Of a DNA stretch of 64,000 nt, positions 1-12,654 are shown piece after piece. The DNA lies in contig CM022677.1 in assembly GCA_012295275.1 (NCBI GenBank), positions 19,422,785-19,486,784 on the forward strand, in the 5' to 3' direction. Source of the stretch: Chrysomallon squamiferum. Taxonomy: Eukaryota > Mollusca > Gastropoda > Neomphalida > Peltospiridae. The position numbers were made by a program, and so were the translations under genes. Under the pieces are notes generated by a model. The model worked only from the letters and a program-made list of their open reading frames with translations. It did no database searches and was not told where the DNA came from. The stretch's first letter is position 1; each line of letters opens with the position of its first letter.

Positions 1-290
1 ATTTACCGACAGAAATTTCAATGAATTTTATTAATATCTTTTTCCTCAAACCTTGCATTGACCAATGAGCTTGAACTACTGTCACATGACACTTTTACAG
101 ACCAATCAAACTGCAGATGAGTCGCGCATGTCTCCCCTCACAATCCTTGACCAATAGGATTGTGTTATAACTGTCATGTGACCGACTTCACTAGCCTTGA
201 CCAATGAGATTGCGTAACTAGAGTCACATGTAATGTGTAGTAAAGAGAAAGACCAATGAGATCTTGCCAGTCGATTGAGTAATGGAATAA
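1..290. promoter_or_regulatory. Array of five CCAAT boxes with three CACATG/CATGTG E-boxes
   Basis: CCAAT cores lie at 62-66, 102-106, 151-155, 201-205 and 253-257, nearly all as GACCAAT in the same orientation. E-box hexamers lie at 83-88, 175-180 and 225-230, 21 to 24 bases after a CCAAT core and next to TGAC or GTCA. The result is a degenerate repeat of roughly 40-60 bp. GACCAAT followed by CAG is the known NF-Y consensus, so a promoter or enhancer is possible, but no gene start is visible nearby and the array could equally be a short dispersed repeat. The same word recurs in the coding exon at 14960-17254. Confidence 0.4.
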
Positions 291-582
291 TATAATGTAG
301 GGAAAGATGTCTCTTTGTTTGTTTATAGCTTGTTTAATTTTATCGATTTATTTTTTCAAATTAGTAGAAATTGTTAACTCAACTCTCTTGCCAAATTTTT
401 ATATTTAGAATACTAACTCTAAACATTTTAGGTTTATTTCAGAAGCTTGTTAAAAAAATAAACCAGACATATTAATTGCAACATTATGTATAAAAAAAAT
501 TAAAAAAAAGTATATACAAAATAATTTTTAAAAATAAAATAATTAAAAATCATATTTAAGCAATATTATAAATTTTAAAAAA

Positions 583-618
<36 letters not shown>

Positions 619-1624
619 TGCACAGCATATATAGTTACAATTATTCAATACTTATTTTTAATTCATTTTTTTCTTTCTTTTTTTTTTTTTTAAGTCAGAT
701 GATTTAGTTAATATTTAATGATGCATAATAAATTTGTCATATTTTTGTGATGTCCCGATACGCTGGCCTCTCTCTTACAATTGCTTTGAATGTTTGTTTA
801 CAAATGGTTGCTATGGAGATTGAATCCTTATTTCTTTGTAGGCTGGTTCTACCATTTGGCCAATATTTTAAAAAAAAAAAAAAAAAAAATGAAAACAATT
901 TAAATATTTATAGATTTGCCGTAATCCAGTAATATACATTACTTTATTTTAATTTATTATTATTGATTTTTTTTTGTTTTTTAACATCTGTGTAAAATAA
1001 ATTTTTATTGTTTAGTTTGAAAACTGGATTACAGCAAAACAGTTTTTTTATTATTATTTTTTTTTTTTTAATTTTAATTAATGACCTGTAATTTTCTTTT
1101 ATTTATTTATTTTTTTTCAAATTTTGGGTACTTAAAAATCAAAATCTGAATTCAGTTTTTTTTTTTTTTTTTTTTTTTTATTTGTCCTCCTCATGTATTA
1201 ACTTAAAGCTGTGCTATACAATAATAACCTTAATTTTTATTTTTATTTTGTAAAAATATAAATGTTCATTCTAACAAGCTGGCAACTTGAATCATGTGCT
1301 GTTCATGTTATTCAAATTATTCATGTGCAATGTAATTTTATTCAGAGCAATCTAAACTGTGCATTTAAATTTTTTTTTTTTCAAATTTTTGTTTGAGTGT
1401 AAATTTTGTGCAAATTCATTGAATGTGTGCATGCATGATGATGTGAGTGATATTTTGACGATAAAGAATCACGTGAAGTTCAATGTGGCTTTTTTTTTTT
1501 AAATGTTTAAATATATATTATATATAATATAAAATATGAATTTATGTACATTTGTTTAAACGGTTAGAATTTCAGCTTGTTTCAGAAATGCATAAAAAAA
1601 TGTTAAGATTGACATGGCCAACAC

Positions 1625-1673
<49 letters not shown>

Positions 1674-2430
1674 ATTTTAATATAATAATAGGAAAGGAAA
1701 AACTCTGCCAAATATAATAATAATAATAATAATAATAATGAATTAAATTGTAATAAATACTTTTATAAATAAGAATATGTGGTTTTGGGTGACTAAAAAA
1801 AAATATAACAGACATACCCTAACAATATTATTTCATTCAATCAGGTTGCAAAAAAAAAAAAAAAAAAAATCCTTGAAATTTATAAATGTAGCTGGAATTA
1901 AAAATACTGCATGAATCTCATATTTTCTGATAATTAAATTAAAAATATTATAAAGTCTTGATTTGTAATGCTAAAAGAAAATTAGGAAAAGAAATGTTTT
2001 TGGCATGAAGTATAGAAAATAGTAACATACTGTATAACTAAGGTTACAAAGCTTCATTTTTTTTTAATTATTATTTCATTTGTCTTAATTAAAAATGTTC
2101 TCTGTTTTGTATATTTTTATTCTTTTTTTGTTTTGTTTCTACATAATTGCTCAACTTGGTGTCTATTTTGTTATTATTTCTTTATTATTAATTATTAATT
2201 ATTAATTATTATTATTATTATTTCTGTCAGGCCCATTTTTCATGCACATAAATCTAGATTAAAATTTTAAAAAAAAAAAAAATATTTTATGATCAGAACT
2301 CAACCCCCATTATTATTGCATGGAGAAATGTTTAAAAATCCATAATTTTAAAAAAATAACATTATTTCTTATTTAATTAAAAACTCCTAACATAACAAAC
2401 CCTCTTAACTATTAAGATATATAAATAATA
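291..2430. other. AT-rich gene-free stretch
   Basis: Nothing convincing as a gene is seen. The stretch holds an AT dinucleotide tract near 587-613, poly-T or poly-A runs near 871-889, 1157-1179, 1629-1669 and 1851-1870, an AAT tract near 1708-1739 and a TTA tract near 2180-2222. Short open frames here are made of homopolymers. Confidence 0.6.
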
Positions 2431-2670
2431 ACAATTTTTTAAATGGATTCAGTGTACAGCTGTAGCTGGATCCATAAAGCTTAAAATGGATCAGTGCATT
2501 TAAAAGTGTAGAACTAATGTCAGATCCATGCTGACAGCTTGTATTGGATCCATCCAGTTCATGTGAAATTAGATCCACGTTGATATCTTGAACCGGATCT
2601 GCAGCTTAATTATAAACTGGATCTACAGCTTAATGATAAACTGGATCTGCACTTTAATTAAAAACTAAAG
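2430..2670. repeat. Degenerate repeat of a GGATCY word
   Basis: The word tggatc or its complement recurs about every 25-35 bases. The last three copies (about 2595-2665) form a clear 26 bp tandem repeat with the core actggatctgcagcttaat. Older copies to the left are diverged. No coding frame is supported. Confidence 0.5.
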
Positions 2671-4369
2671 AAATCCAAGTTTAAAAAAAAAAATTAAAAA
2701 AATGGATCTCTATTAGAATGGATCTCTCATGCATTTGGATGGATCTTCTTTTCAGTGTTTTCAATTCTGTGCTGCCCCCAAAATAATAACATTGATGATA
2801 ATGATGATGATCATCATCATCATAATCATTTAATGATAATGATAATATAACATTACATCCATGTGATAGTACAAGGGGTAACACCAGCAACATTATTGAT
2901 ATTTAATTTTTTAAATTTAAAAAAAAAAAATATTTCTCTCTCTGTTACACACAGCAATGTCTAGCAGTCTCAGAGGGGGACATTGTATACAGCACTCCCC
3001 CCACACCCCAATCTTTTAACTTAAGTTTGTGTTTTTGCTCACACCTTCATTTTTGCTTTTTTTTTTTTTTTTTTTTTAATTGTTTTGAGGGACACAGTTT
3101 TTAATTGATGCTCAATAATTGTAAAATTATTATTATTATTTTTTTTGTAAGGTTTGTTTTTCGGGGGTTGGAGATAAGATGTGTTGCTTTTCATGGTTGT
3201 GGTCTATTTATTCAACGGTTTTGTGACTGGGAGATTATAAATGATAATTATTTAAAGGGGGGTTGGAAGGTATTTTTTTTTTGAGAAAGAAACTAATAGA
3301 TGTAAACAAAATTTCATTCTAATTAATAGTTGTGAATATTTTAAAACAGTTAAATTTAATTACTGAATCTTAGATTCGAATAATTTAAATACAGTCTTAA
3401 AATTTGCCACTGACATACATTAAATCATTTTCATTTAAAAAAAAAAAAAAATATATATATTTGATCAGTTTGACTTTACAGTCCAGGCATAGATTAGGAT
3501 TAAAAGATTAAAAGAATTAATAATTTCATTTCCATTTACAAATTCTGACTAAATCGGTAAACAGAAAGTTTGAATTTTCAACGTTAAATAATTTTTTTTT
3601 TTTTAAATTAACGAAATTTAATACATTTCTTTCTCTTTTATTTTCATTTTTATTTTTCTGCTAAATATCTAAATTAAAAAGACACACACACAAAAAAAAA
3701 ATAGATAACTGAAAAACAGAGAAAAATAAAAGGTTTAGAATGGTTATTGAGAGAATAACATTTGGAATGGGAGGAGAGAAACATTTAAGAATAAAAATAG
3801 AATTAACTAAGGCAGCTATTGGGTTAAAACTGAAAATTTCAAAAAAGATCATTTTAAAAAAAGACTTAGTGTTTACATATTATAATTTTATTTTAATTCA
3901 TTTTTTTTAATTACATCTACAAAGATTTCTGGGCAATATTTGTCATAATAGAAACAAAAACGCATAAACCTTTTTATTTGTTTATTTATTTCATGTTTTT
4001 AATTTAATATTGATTTTCATTTTTTTTTATTATTATTATTAGTTATTTGCATAATGCAATAGGTTAAAATAATCAGAACTTGAATTTTCTAAAAATATAA
4101 ATAAATAAAAAAAAATATATATATATATATATTTACAGAAATTTAGAACAGATAACAAAAATAAAAGTAAAAAAAATGAAAGTAAACTCCATCTTGAATA
4201 TTCAGTGGCCAGCTCCATAGTTTGAATCCAGAAACATTATTAAAATATTTATTTTATTTTTCCTTTTTTAAAAAAACAACAACATAATAATAAAAATCCT
4301 CTGTTACAATTGACTCTTAGTTATGCAATGTGTAATTACAACCTACCAAATATCAACTGTTGATGGACA
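2671..4369. other. AT-rich gene-free stretch
   Basis: Simple AT-rich DNA with poly-A/T tracts (3058-3077, 3439-3453), a GAT/CAT-rich tract near 2795-2845 and an AT dinucleotide run near 4114-4131. I see no gene or structured element. Confidence 0.55.
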
Positions 4370-4870
4370 AATTTTTTTTTTCGACTGAATTGATGAAGGA
4401 TTCTGGACATAATAGACAATTTATAAAGAGGTTGATGAAGGATAATGGATTTAGGTTGACGAAACAATTAAAACTGTTGACAGACCTGTTTATAAAAAAA
4501 AAAAAAAAAAGGATTCTAGAATACATTTGTTGATGAAGGATTTTTAAGCAATGTATAAGTTGAGGAAGGATTTCATTGTTTTTGACTGAAGGACACTAAA
4601 ACTGATCTCGTAGGATTTTAGACAGCATTCAACACTTGAGGGATATTAACTTGTCAATGTTAATGTTTCAACTGGACGTTATATATCAGCATAAACATAC
4701 TCGATAGCAGACACTAAATGTTAATATATTGCTTCTTGATAATGTATATTATTAATATATCAGTTATTGATGAAGAATATTAGCTTAAGTATTTTCAATG
4801 GTTGATGAAATATATTATTCTGTCAACTGTTGATGAAATTTCTTATTGATATTAGATTGTTACCATTGGC
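4370..4870. repeat. Degenerate repeat of gttgatgaaggat
   Basis: The word gttgatgaagga or a close variant (ttgaggaagga, ttgacgaaa, ttgatgaaat) returns at irregular spacings of about 30-70 bases. The phases differ between copies and stops interrupt every frame, so it is a decayed DNA-level repeat rather than a coding repeat. Confidence 0.45.
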
Positions 4871-5149
4871 CAAATATTAATCCTGTGTATCTTTTTTTTT
4901 TTTTTTTTTTTTTTTTCTTTTGCTGTTTCAAATGCATTATTTATGTTAGGATTCAGATTATGCAGAAACTAAATGATATATGATCATTGTATTTAAATTT
5001 TTATTTCATTTAAAATTGTCTTACTTCATTTTTTTTTTTTTTTTTTTTTTCTTTTTCTTCCTAATTTGTCATTCAATCAAGTTACATATTCCCGATTATT
5101 TATTGTTACTTTCTTTTCTTTTTCTTTTTTTTTTTTTTTTTTTTTTTCA

Positions 5150-5192
<43 letters not shown>

Positions 5193-5430
5193 TTTCCTCC
5201 CAGGACACTGTTGTGTAATTTTGACAGGAGCTGTAAAACATTTTTTGTAGTACTTTTTTTTTTGTAGAAATTTGCGTACGAGTGTGTGTGCGTATGTGCG
5301 TGCGATGTCTAGCATGAGTCTTTTGCACACGTTTACTCTTTTTTTTTAATTATTATAATTATTGTTGTGTACTGTCACAGAGGCTTTGTGAATTTCATTA
5401 CAGACGTTGCTTAGAATTTTGATCTGGAAT

Positions 5431-5478
<48 letters not shown>

Positions 5479-5661
5479 TAATTAATTAATTAAAAAATTT
5501 AGAACGTTTGCAGAAGTCATAACCATTTAAAAGTAAAAGTTAAGAACAAAATTCTTTCTCCAAGGATCATTTTGATACTTAACTATTTTTTAAAATTTTT
5601 ATCTATTTATTTATTTATTTATTTATTATTTGTGCTTTCTGATCCAGAAGGTTCATTCATC

Positions 5662-5695
<34 letters not shown>

Positions 5696-6080
5696 GCTCT
5701 ATTGGTGAAAACACGTTTAATTTTAATGTTTTTTTGTTTTGTTTTGTTTTTTCTCAAAGTGAGATCAAAGTTACGAGTTCCGCCTGTACTGAAATTTATT
5801 CAAGTCTCCAGCTCGTGTGATAAACATATTATCTTAGTTATTGAGACTGCCAAAACGACATGGTGGGCTTTTCTTGTATCGCCATCTGGTGGCAAAACAT
5901 GAGAATCTATTCTCAACAATTATCTTTGTGACATCCCATAATATAATATGTCGTATGTGTTTGAATGAAGTAAAACAAAAGAAAAAAAAATTAATAAAAA
6001 AAAGAGAATAACAACCCCTTTTTTAATACAGATGAGTGTTTTGTTGTTTGTTCCAGGTCAGCCGAAATACTTTAGTCAAA
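4871..6080. other. AT-rich stretch with homopolymer and TTA tracts
   Basis: Contains poly-T near 4891-4916, 5030-5050 and 5128-5147, poly-A at 5156-5190, a TTA tract at 5437-5478 and tttatttattt tracts near 5602-5628. No gene was recognised. Open frames here are poly-Phe or poly-Lys artefacts. Confidence 0.55.
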
Positions 6081-6084
6081 TTAA

Positions 6085-6114
6085 TGACGTCAGTTAGTAA
6101 AATTAATGACGTCA
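6085..6114. promoter_or_regulatory. Twin TGACGTCA palindromes
   Basis: Two perfect 8 bp TGACGTCA palindromes sit at 6085-6092 and 6107-6114, 22 bases apart and each preceded by ttaa. TGACGTCA is the known CREB/ATF site. They lie inside a short direct repeat, so a regulatory role is inference only. Confidence 0.35.
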
Positions 6115-6806
6115 GTAACATTAATCATTTAATTCTTGTTAAGAAGGAAGATACGTTTTTATTTGAAGGCTAATTTTTTTTAATTTTTTAATTTTTTTAT
6201 GTGACATGGTAGCTAAAACACTGGATAATGGAGAATATTATTAATGTGTATTAATTTCAATTAAGTAGACATTGCTTAAGATATTTTAATGATCTATAGC
6301 AAGTGAATTGTTTTATTTCGAATAAACATTTTCAATGACCCATTTCATGACCATTGGATGGGAAACTATGTAATAAACGAAAAAAAACAACAAAAAAATA
6401 GAAATAAAAAGATTAAGAAAACAACAACAAAAACGTAACAAATAAAAACACAAATAAACAAACAATAAAAAAAAAAAAATAAATAAATAAAAAATAACAC
6501 AACAGAATTAATTTTTAAAAGAAACGGTGACCCTCGGCCAATCGCTAAGGGAAATAATCAGATTTATGGCATACGATCAGAGTAACCGTTCCTTGATTAT
6601 TACTGTAAAATTTGCATTTCAAGGAAGAACTGTTTGTAAATGATGATAATAAACAAGTAACAAAACAGACGAATATTTAAATTTTTTAAAATTGAAAACA
6701 CTTTCTTTTTGTGAAATATAATTTATTCTTGAGCAAAACAACTTTTTTTTTTTATAATATGATTCATTACATTCGTTCATAAATATTAACTGCATATTCA
6801 AGAAAT

Positions 6807-6809
<3 letters not shown>

Positions 6810-6868
<59 letters not shown>
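6810..6868. repeat. (GA)n microsatellite
   Basis: About 59 bases of uninterrupted AG/GA dinucleotide. The flanks are not coding. Confidence 0.95.
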
Positions 6869-6872
<4 letters not shown>

Positions 6873-7479
6873 AATTACAAACGAACTAACTGGAAAAGGT
6901 TCGAAATGTTCGCAAAGCTTCAGTCGAATGACTTAATGGCATCATATTTCTGAAGAAAATTTATGCACAGAATTATTTGTGTCCGAGTTAAGCGTCATCA
7001 TGAGATAAACAGATTATCCTACTGAACATTATAAACACTTCCTCAGACACTTCTTTTTATCTGGCATAAATTCTGACAGTCAGAAAAAAGACTGCTTTAA
7101 AGGCGACATTTGACACAAAAAAAAGTAAATAAATAAATCCTTTACTTTTTCAAAAGCTGAAGAATCTGCAAACGAACAAATAACGAAGTCCCAGACAAAA
7201 AATATACAAAAGAAGACAAAAGCTTCAACAGAAACAAGGGCAAAAGATATTTCACCCTACTCGTGGGCATAGCCAGAAACACACTCAATCTGTCACTTCC
7301 AGACGTACACCCTGACAGAACCTTCTGCTGTTGTCGAGGGTAACGTAAATAAAGGCGAGCAATACCAAGGCAGAAATGAAACGCGTCACATTTCGCCAAA
7401 AAAAAAAACGTTTCTGTAATAAGATAAAGCAGATCCATGACACTGAAACTAAAGAAAATGAAAGCGTGCAGACAACAAA

Positions 7480-7735
7480 CTGACCATGTGGTTCCTAGGA
7501 TCAGTCAAAGTCGCACAACTAAATGATATCATTAACATGATGTCATTAAAGAGAAAGCAGATCTGTGATTGTGAAATTGAAAATAAAAAATAAATAAATA
7601 AATAAATAAATAAAATAAAATAAAATAAATAATGAAAGCAATGCTGTGTTCCTAAGTTTAGTCGAAGCCATATCACTAAATGGTGACATTAACCTGATAT
7701 CGGTGAAAGAGAAAGCGACAGTTGGTGTGTAGACA
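7480..7735. repeat. Diverged tandem duplication
   Basis: A block starting gttcctaggatcagtcaaag (7491 onward) is repeated about 160 bases later, starting gttcctaagtttagtcgaag (7650). Both copies pass through ctaaatg, acatt and agagaaagc in the same order. Both stay open on the plus strand for about 25 codons with many conservative matches, so a decayed coding repeat is possible, but no gene model can be built. Confidence 0.4.
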
Positions 7736-8126
7736 TCAGTACAGACACATGGACAGACAGACACAGGTTCACCGCAAGTTTAACTCTGGAACAGAAACAA
7801 ACATTATCCCAAAAGCAGTGTTTGAACAGTTGTTTCCAAAACAACATCAGTTGAATATACCCACAAGTTAAGCTGTACGCTTATGGGGGCTTCAAGATTC
7901 CCAGCAATTGAAATGGAACTAGAAATGCTTTCTTGTCGTAAAATAAAAGGCGGGTATGTAAAGTGCATTAGCTGTAAGAACTGTGGTACTGACAAGCTAC
8001 ACATGCGCAGTTGAGACTACCAACAAGGTCGCAGGCACAATGTAATAAAAGATAAAATATATGATGCCACACTATTACTAATGGTCATTCGTCATCTTCA
8101 AACACTACTCATAAACAGTATTACAT

Positions 8127-8172
<46 letters not shown>

Positions 8173-8603
8173 TATATATATATATATATATAGGGGCGGG
8201 GAAATGTCTTTCGTAAAGTCAAAACTTTATATCTAAAACCAGCGGATAAAATCTAAAATCTAAACAAAATTGTCAGTTAATATTTTTGGAAATTACTTAC
8301 GTCAATGTAATCGGCAGACATGTTTTGATTAAGATGACGTAAGAATTACGTCGTCATAACAAGGCAAATGGCGGCCTGGAACCATTACTTTTCCGCTAAC
8401 AAGTCAGTTATTTAAACATTTTAAGTCACTGCAAAGTGTTCTTCAAGAAAATATTTGATAAAAAAAGAAGAAAAAAAAGTAACTAACAAATGAACATTTT
8501 AAACAACGTAATTTTTTATTGTAATTTATTTGCTGCTTGCTGTTAAAACGTAACCAATATTTTTTCCAGTGTCATTGTTAATGTATTATTTCTTTTATTT
8601 TTA

Positions 8604-8634
<31 letters not shown>

Positions 8635-9420
8635 TTATTATTATTATTATTAATTAATTAATTTATTTATTTATTTATAGACAGGGGCAGAACAATATTA
8701 CAAAAGGTCTTTTCTGAAAGGATACTGCTTTTATCGTGATTATTATTACTACAAGCATATTAGTAGTAGGCTAGTAAAAAGTTAAAGTAATAGTGGAGGC
8801 CATTGTCATCACGGTAACTAGTAGCTATAGTGTATTACTACTACTTGTACTACTAGTAGTAGTAGTTGTAGTAGTAGTAATTGTAGCAGGTATGCAGTCG
8901 TAACAGTAATACTGGTGGTGGTGATAGCAGTAGTAGTAGCAGTATGTTAGTGATTGTTCTAGTAGTAGTAGTAATAGTAGTAATAGAAGTAGTAGTAGCT
9001 GTAGTAGTAGTAGTAGTCATTGTAGCAACAGTAGAAGTAACAGCATTTTGGCAGTGGTAGTAGTAGTTGTAGTAGCAACAGCAGCACAGTAATAGTGTAG
9101 TAATATACATGTTCAATAAATAAATAAATAAATATTGTAGAAAACTGTTAAAATGTTTATTAAGTTTAAGAAAATACTTTATAAGGAATGTCAATTTAAA
9201 CAAAACAAAATTAAAATATAATAATTTAAAAAAAAAATTATTCAAGTTATTCTGCATAATTTTAGTAATAAAGAGCTTAGTTATTAGAAACAAATACACA
9301 AAAATAAAAATATGATTTTATCACAATGACTAGATGAGTACAAATCACAAATTAAATGAATAAAAAATGTCCCTGAATATTAAAGTTATTATGAACATTA
9401 TGAAATAAAAAACAAAATAA
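7736..9420. other. Gene-free stretch with CA/TA, TTA and GTA microsatellites
   Basis: Contains a CA tract (8132-8168) running into a TA tract (8173-8192), a TTA tract near 8609-8660 and an imperfect GTA field from about 8830 to 9100. A small GC-richer island (8190-8400) holds several CGTCA words but no gene start I can defend. Confidence 0.5.
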
Positions 9421-9516
9421 AATTTAAAAAAAAACATCATCAGTAATTTCTTTCTTGATATATATATACAGCTTATTTGTTTTTCATTTTTTTTATCATT
9501 TTTTATTCTTATTTTA

Positions 9517-9564
<48 letters not shown>

Positions 9565-10594
9565 TTATTATTATTTTCTTTCTTTTTCTATTTTGTAGAT
9601 GCTTGTTTTATATAGGTTTTTTTTGTTTTTTTCAGATTTCTAAAATTAAATTCTTTTAAAATATTTTTCATTATTTTACTAATTTCTTTGGCACATCATT
9701 TAGATTTTCTTATCATTTTTTTTTCACCTCTTGTTTAAAAAGAACCAGATTTGTATTTATACATTCTGTATCTTTTATACATTTATATTTTAGCAATTTT
9801 TTTACAAATATCACAGCTTTTATTAATAATACACAAATTTCATTTTTTTACATTTATATTTTAGCCATTTCTAATAAAATATAATGTTAACAAAACAATT
9901 AGTGAAAAATATCTTTCAAAAATATCTGCACTTTCACTCACTTTAATAATACTTGTGTTCTGAAATTCCTTTGAGCAAGTTTCAACATGTAAGTATTATA
10001 AAACTTTTCATTAATATTATTCATTCAAGTTGAACAAAAATATCATTTTAATAACATTTTTTCTGAATTACATTTGAGCAATTTCTAACATTCATATTTA
10101 CAAAAATTTCAGGAATATTATTAACTCATTTTTAATAATATCTCGATTTTTACTCATTTTTAAAAAATATCTAGATTTTTACTCATTTTTAAAAAAATCT
10201 AGATTTTTACTCACTCTGATAAAAATATCTTTTCTGTATTATAATTTAGCTATTTTTAATATTATCTTTATTTCTGAAAGTATTAATCATACATTTGCAT
10301 CACTCTTCAATTTTTCGAATCAAGGAACAATATCATTAGTTTCAAAACTAGTCCTTTCTGCATTATAAATTAATTCCTTTTAATATTACTTTTATTTCAA
10401 AAAAACAATTCATTCGCTTCATTCTCCAATTCCTCATCACTTTCTAAACCACTCAAAATCTTTACTGCACTATACATCAATCATTTTTTTTAATACAATC
10501 CTCTTTTCAAAAACAATTCATCAAAATTCTTTTCGAAATACCAAACTTCACTGACGTTTCTTTTCTCAAATAGTAAACCTATTTTTTTTTAAAA
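9421..10594. other. Region downstream of the LRR gene
   Basis: This lies just past the stop codon of the minus-strand LRR gene, so its right-hand part probably contains that gene's 3' UTR. It holds a TTA tract (9522-9564) and short repeats such as actcatttttaaaaa (about 10133-10215). I did not fix a poly-A site. Confidence 0.4.
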
Positions 10595-10909
10595 TCACAA
10601 ATCTGCTTTGTTCTCCAGTTCTTCGAAACAGCCGACGTTGTCGATATTTTCCAAACCTGTCGACACATCTGTGTCGCTGCTCTGAATCTCCCTCATCAAC
10701 ACCAACTGCTTCGAACCCTGGACGAGGCTGCGCAGCGACGATGTCACCTTTTCGCAGTAGTAGTCGATGATTGTCAGCGAGCCGCGACATATGCCGACGA
10801 TCTCCTGCAGCTTGTCGTCTTCGATGTAGTTGCAGTACTCGAGGTTGAGCTGTTCCAGGCTTGGGGCGTACACCGAAGAGCGATGAGGTAGATAGAGAGC
10901 TTCATATTC
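10595..10909 (-). CDS. LRR gene, final coding exon 10
   Basis: Acceptor ctcaaacag, phase 0, stop TGA at 10597-10595. It encodes one last LRR (SLEQLNLEYCNYIEDDKL) and an acidic C-terminal tail of about 60 residues ending near E-E-L-E-N-K-A-D-L. Base composition is clearly more GC-rich than its surroundings, as expected of coding DNA here. Confidence 0.8.
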   Translation of the reverse strand, partial: EYEALYLPHRSSVYAPSLEQLNLEYCNYIEDDKLQEIVGICRGSLTIIDYYCEKVTSSLRSLVQGSKQLVLMREIQSSDTDVSTGLENIDNVGCFEELENKADL

Positions 10910-11073
10910 CTGTTTGAGAAAATTAAAATTTTAAAATTTATTTTGAAATTTCTTTTATAGAGTTATAAAGGGAATGGCTGAGAAGAAAAATTCTCAGAAA
11001 AACAGATAGAGGCAGAAAGTTAGAAAAAAAAGGGATGTGTGAGTGTGTGAGTGTGTGTGTTTTGTGTGCTCAC

Positions 11074-11121
<48 letters not shown>

Positions 11122-11384
11122 ATAAATAGCAAAAAACAAAAACAACAACAATAATAATGATAGCTGTAACAGTAATAGCAATACCAACAAAAATAGTAAT
11201 ATCTCTCTCTCTCTAAAAGTAAAATAATAATTTTAAACCTCGTCACTAGAATACTCTCTCTCTGTCTCTCTCTCTTTCTCTCTCTCTCTTTTTCTCTGTC
11301 TCTCTTTTTCTCTGTCTCTCTTTCTCTCTCTTTTTCTCTCTCTCTCTCTAAAAGTAAAATAATAATTTTAAACCTCGTCACTAG

Positions 11385-11447
<63 letters not shown>

Positions 11448-12107
11448 GAATACTCTCTCTCTCTCTCTCTTAAAGTAAAATAATAATTTTAAACCTCGTC
11501 ACTAGAATACTGCTCCTCTCCTAACTCTTTCAGAAGATTTCTCTCTCGGTTTTTAAACTGGAACAGAGCCTGGCACCTCCGCCATCTTGGGTAATCTAAA
11601 TTTAGAAACATTTAAAGAGACACTGAGGTAATTTTTTTTTTTGTTTTTTTTTTTTTTAGGATTTTATTTTATAAGTCATAATAACACATAATTAAAAAAA
11701 AGAAAAGATCATTCAGTTTAAGAAAAAACATTGTTAAACATATTTTTAATGTTACTACAACCAAAATAAATAAAGAAATAAAATATACACTAATTTATGA
11801 GTAATTATCCCAGTCAAACAGTAATTAATTTATTATTTATTATTTATTATTTAATGAAAATAATTTTGAGTTTTTTATGAGCTCTTTGAAAGAATTTTAC
11901 TGGCAAAAAAAACTTTATTGGGTGAGAGTGTAAGTTTATTATGGAAAAATTATATTTAGGATTTAAAATAATTTAAAAAATATAAAAAATAATGTTAATC
12001 GCCCTTTATTCTGAAATATAAAGAAAGTAAAATGAATTTGAAATTGATACCTATATGCAGAGGGGGAGGGGGAGGGAGAGAGGGAGAGAGAGAGAGAGAG
12101 AGGAAAA

Positions 12108-12147
<40 letters not shown>

Positions 12148-12595
12148 GAGAGAATGTGCTCTATATAATATATTCAATTACATAATTAAAAACAAATTGT
12201 GATAATGATAATATTGTAACAATATCCTAATTGATAATGATGATATAATAACAAGAAATTGAAGAATAACGAAAACAATAATAAGAAAATAATAATAATA
12301 GTAACAATGCAATAGTAATAATATTAATAATTAATTTACTTTTCGCTCTACGTAACCAGATTGAAGAATGTTACATGTTGACACATTAGTGTGTTAGTAA
12401 ATGAATCACCTGAAATGATTGGGGTGAAGGCTTCGGAGGTGAGGTGTTTTAGACCCGAGAGTTTGGCTTCTTCTAGCAGTGGACAGCATCGAAATAATGA
12501 CACCACGCTGTCATTTGTCAGAGCTGTTGTAGTAGTAGTAATAATAGTAATAACAATAACAATAACAGTAATAGTAATAACAGATAATAACAACA

Positions 12596-12654
<59 letters not shown>

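Noticed and set aside
5077-5330. Minus-strand frames with long poly-Phe and poly-Lys
   Set aside because: Homopolymer artefacts.
7142-7438. 98-codon minus-strand frame in a less AT-rich stretch
   Set aside because: No homology pattern, no splice support, and ordinary composition. Could be a relic, but nothing supports it.
8853-9299. 148-codon minus-strand frame rich in Thr and Tyr
   Set aside because: Made of a GTA/TAC microsatellite field and AT-rich flank. No domain.
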